64,000 bases of DNA from Halichondria panicea (taxonomy: Eukaryota; Porifera; Demospongiae; Suberitida; Halichondriidae): positions 2,396,800 through 2,460,799 of the forward strand of contig NC_087388.1 in the NCBI RefSeq assembly GCF_963675165.1. Direction: 5' to 3'. The notes under the pieces were generated by a model. The model saw nothing but the letters and a program-made list of their open reading frames with translations. It searched no databases and was not told the origin of the DNA. The position numbers and the translations under genes are program-made. Positions 60,783 to 64,000 of this stretch are shown here, piece by piece; positions within the stretch are counted from its first letter, which is position 1; each line of letters begins with the position of its first letter.

Positions 60783-62936
60783 TGCTGGGACCTAACATCA
60801 AAATTGCTTCTGAGAAGAAAATGAGAGCAGAGGCAGAGTCACTGGCAGGGGTTGATAACCTTAAGTCTGAGCTTGTTCCATTCACCACATTCCCTGTCAT
60901 GGAAGACACACGGTTGAGATTAAAAACGTTCCCATGTGCAGCACCCCATGTGCAGCACCCCAAACCTCTGGGATAAGATTGAAAGTATGCTCAACTTTAA
61001 TGATGATGCAGAGAGAAGGTGCATAGAGATACTGTGTATAATTTTATACTTCTCATGATGTAATTCAATTTAGAGTGCACCGACTAACCTGGAGGGAGGA
61101 TACCCGAGAATGAAATCTGGGTAAAGCTGTGTGGAGACAAGGGAGGAGGGAGCTTCAAGATGAGTTTTCAAATATGCAATGTTGATCACCCCAACTCCCC
61201 TGTCAACACCTGTGCTTTTTGCGTGTTTGAGGCGCCTGATAACATAACAAACCTCAAAATTGCACTGGAGCGATTTCAGGATCAGGTGGACAACCTTCAC
61301 AAGAGAACATGGAGGTACAACATGGAGGTACAACAACATGTACAATGGGTTAAACACAATATAATGTATACCTGTACAGAGGAAACACAATCCGGGTCTT
61401 CCTAAGTGGCGACTATGAGTTCTTGTGCTATATGTTTGGGCTGTCAGGTGCTTCAGGTAAAACTAACAACTTACAAAAAATTGAATAGGTCGACATAACT
61501 GCTTGTGGTGCTTGGTGACATCGGACCAACTGAAGAACCCTCCCGCCAATATTCCGAGCAGAAGTACTGATAGTATCGTACAAGATCACCAGAGATTTCT
61601 TGCAGCTGGAGGGAAACCGAAAAATGTGAAAAATTTCAACAACTGCATCAGAGAACCATTCTTTAAGGGTATTCCTTTGAATCAAGTAAGACTGCTACAC
61701 TGTATTAACTCACCCATGACTTTATTCCTAAAATGATGTTGATTTGCCCACCAGGACTCCACATAACTCTAGGCATATTCTATCGCCTCTTCCAGTTGCT
61801 AGAAGATGAGTGCCATGTGCTGGACGTGGCTGTTTGAGATGAGGAGGATAGTTGCGACAAGGGGGGCCCCAGTTACTCCAACTATGTGGGCGACGTTACT
61901 AGAGCGAGGATCCTCAAAGATGAGATAGACAGGTTACTATCCTTACATGCTATAGAGATAATTTGTGAACAACATAATTATAGGGCAAACATAATTATAG
62001 GGCAAATGAACAGATCGATCAACTCAATGATCTAATAGCCATATTCGTACTGTTTGGTGAGGATGAGGAGCTGCAAGCCCTCCGCTCAGAGTTAGAAGAA
62101 ATCGCTACGAAAGTAAATAAACTGGTGAGTGTTAATTGGAACACTATGTCAGCAATACATAATTGTCTTTAGGACACTGAATGGACCAAAGCAAATGCAT
62201 TAACAACAAAGCTGTTCAAGCGAGAGGACGGTCCCTTTGTAAAAGCCCTAGATATCGCACTAGATGGCTTCAATGTGCGACGACAGGCCTATTATGGAGG
62301 AACGTTTGTGGGAAACCACGTCCACCTAACTCTCAAGGTATAATAATAATCACAACTGTACAATAATTATACTTACAGCTTATGCGGCGCTCTCTCTACA
62401 GCCTGAGAACACGGTGACTCTCTGCAATGCGGTGTTTACAGCAGGACATTATCGTCCTGCTATCATGCAGCGAGCTGAGAGGATACACAGGAAATATTCT
62501 GTGGTGTTTGCTCTATTCCACAACTGCGATGAATTGTATAACAAGCCATACATAACTGACAAAGAAATTGCTCTTCTAGGTAATCTATAATTACATTTAC
62601 TATTGACTAACTTTGTCCACAGGCACACACATCTCTACCTTCATGAGCTTTTATCGGGAGCAATTTCCCGATGCAAGTGTGATTCCCAAAATGCACATGC
62701 TTGAAACGCATGTGGTTGACTGGCTTAACGAGTGGCGAGTGGGATTGGGATTGATGGGAGAGCAAGGAGCTGAGTCCATTCATGCCTATTTCAACAATAT
62801 AAAGGCATCATTCCGAAACATCCCGAATGGTGTAGACAGATTAAGATGCATGATGAGACAGCACTTCGTACACGTTGCACCATCAACCATTGCATGCAGA
62901 CGTCCCCCTCAAAAGAGGAGAAAGACCAAATTATGA
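60783..62936 (+). pseudogene. Damaged member of the GEQGAESIH multicopy family
   Basis: Exon-like pieces in order: 60783-61016, about 61075-61314 (GGGSFKMSFQICNVDHPNS), 61380-61456 (VFLSGDYEFLCYMFGLSGAS), 61489-61685 (GRHNCLWCLVTSDQL, NNCIREPFF), about 61745-61925 (CPPGLHITLGIFYRL), 62000-62125, 62173-62336, 62401-62578 and 62622-62936 (PKMHMLETHVVDWL, GEQGAESIHAYFN, basic end). Splice borders are mostly clean. Damage: a frame change in the first piece, no AG before CPPGLH and a TGA at 61835-61837. I remember many near-identical unnamed proteins in corals and sponges, so it is probably transposon-derived; the biochemical role is unknown to me. Confidence 0.65.
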
Positions 62937-62984
62937 TTATTTTTTATACATATATATGTACGTACGTATGTATGTACGTACTTA

Positions 62985-63530
62985 TCAATACACAGGCTGG
63001 AATAGGCAACGTTCTTTACAGGAAGTTATAACTATTTCAAATGACACTTTATAGCATGTATAATTATAATACATGACTAGTCTGTGTATCAAAACATACC
63101 TCAGGACTTTCTTTTCAAGTAACTGCTGCTCACTAGTTTTAGGAAACACAGATGGTGACAGAAGCGCTTCTTTGCTGGAGGCACTGTACCCCTTGTCCAA
63201 AATGATGTACTTGTACAAGCCAACACAGCTTGTGCAGTGATCTGTCAATTTTTATCAAACTGGTATCTATGGAAAGCACATGCTCTATACTTCCAGCACA
63301 GTCACATTTTTCACATACTTAGGAATCCCCTTCCACAATGGGATGCTCCAAAACCAGCCCCCACTTCCACTGGTTTGTGGTTTGGAGGAATGTATTATCT
63401 TGTCATAATCATGTACTACATCCTGATAAACTAAGTGGTGAATTTTCATTGTTGTGAAACAGCGGTGATGAGCGGTTTGTGGATCTTTCTTTAAACAGAA
63501 GAAAAGTTCTTGCGCGGTTAAAATAGGCAT
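62985..63530 (-). CDS. Unrecognised minus-strand frames
   Basis: Two open stretches: 63285-63530 (AQELFFCLKKDPQTAHHRC, KPQTSGSGGWFWSIPLW) and 62985-63248 (HCTSCVGLYKYIILDKGYS). They could be exons of one gene between the two GEQGAESIH copies. No family recognised. Confidence 0.3.
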
Positions 63531-63606
63531 TCACCCTGCTTTTGCCACCCATGCAAGAACATTATAAGAGTGATAGTAAATCCTACTACCCGACAATCAC
63601 GATCTA

Positions 63607-64000
63607 TTTAGAGTGCACCGACTAATCTGGCACGAAGGGAGGGATGGTAAAGATTAAGGGAGGAGGGAGCTTCAAAATGAGTTTTCACCCCAATGCTCCT
63701 GATAACATCACTAACCTATTTCAGGATCAGGTGGACAACCTTCACACGAGGTACGACGTTAAATACAATATATATACGTGTACAGAGGCCGGAGTTCCTG
63801 TGCAATATATATGGGCTATATATATGGGCTGTCAGGTGCTTCTAACAACTTAGTTATACATACCTTTCACATACAAAATTCACATAACTGCTCTGAGGAG
63901 GAGGATGATCCAGAGCTCCGCTCAGAGCTAGAAGTGAAAGCAAAGAAAGTTAATTGGAACGCAATACATAATTATATCTTTAGGACACTGATATCTTTAG
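63607..64000 (+). pseudogene. Second, shorter copy of the GEQGAESIH family
   Basis: Repeats the start of the previous gene (agagtgcaccgactaa, GGGSFKMSF, FQDQVDNLH) with internal deletions, then jumps to text like 62060-62175 (gctccgctcagagctagaag). The window ends inside it. Confidence 0.7.

Noticed and set aside
1-64000. tRNA or rRNA genes
   Set aside because: I found no convincing cloverleaf with A and B boxes and no ribosomal sequence by eye; a tRNAscan or Rfam run was not possible.

Overview
The window reads as animal nuclear DNA. It has two spliced genes with metazoan orthologues, short GT-AG introns, AT-rich non-coding sequence full of tacatgta/ctagcta words, and dense small DNA transposons. 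A demosponge is my best guess, from the repeat style and from the protein families inside the mobile elements; no RNA gene or mitochondrial sequence pins this down.

Host genes. (1) A complete SPIDR orthologue (scaffold protein in homologous-recombination repair) lies on the minus strand, 48030 down to 31849. I could chain 19 exons whose phases all agree, giving about 943 codons. (2) An ANKH orthologue (multipass membrane exporter linked to ATP, citrate and pyrophosphate) lies on the plus strand, 12184-29169, in 11 phase-consistent exons of about 520 codons. One codon, in exon 6, is an in-frame TGA (19173-19175) where the human protein has arginine. The two genes converge on the interval 29.2-31.8 kb.

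Large duplication. Bases 1-11945 and 37832-48388 are copies of one segment holding the first 13 SPIDR exons. The left copy is decayed: a 47-bp deletion, several 1-bp indels, a 7-bp deletion in the most conserved N-terminal motif and a deletion of about 290 bp that removes most of one exon. The right copy is open throughout. The left copy sits head-to-head with ANKH. It may be a real tandem duplication or a second haplotype left in the assembly. Indels between the copies expose the exact insertion sites and target duplications of two young elements.

Layout. 0-11.9 kb: SPIDR pseudogene copy with inserted elements. 12.2-29.2 kb: ANKH; its introns hold a 550-bp inverted repeat, a dispersed repeat family and, in intron 8, a 4.7-kb P-like element with two gene remnants and three further inverted repeats nested in it. 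29.2-31.8 kb: small elements, a DDE transposase fragment and two minisatellites. 31.8-48.0 kb: SPIDR; one intron holds an unexplained same-strand cluster of exon-like segments, partly inside an inverted repeat. 48.4-51.5 kb: a 1.1-kb inverted-repeat element whose arms carry tandem repeats, then unassigned sequence. 51.5-55.1 kb: a decayed Ty3/gypsy retrotransposon with both LTRs. 55.1-59.7 kb: decayed repeats, including a second gypsy integrase fragment. 59.8-60.2 kb: an inverted repeat enclosing a 129-bp tandem duplication with inner palindromes. 60.8-64 kb: a damaged multi-exon member of a multicopy family with a GEQGAESIH motif, followed by a shorter degraded copy.
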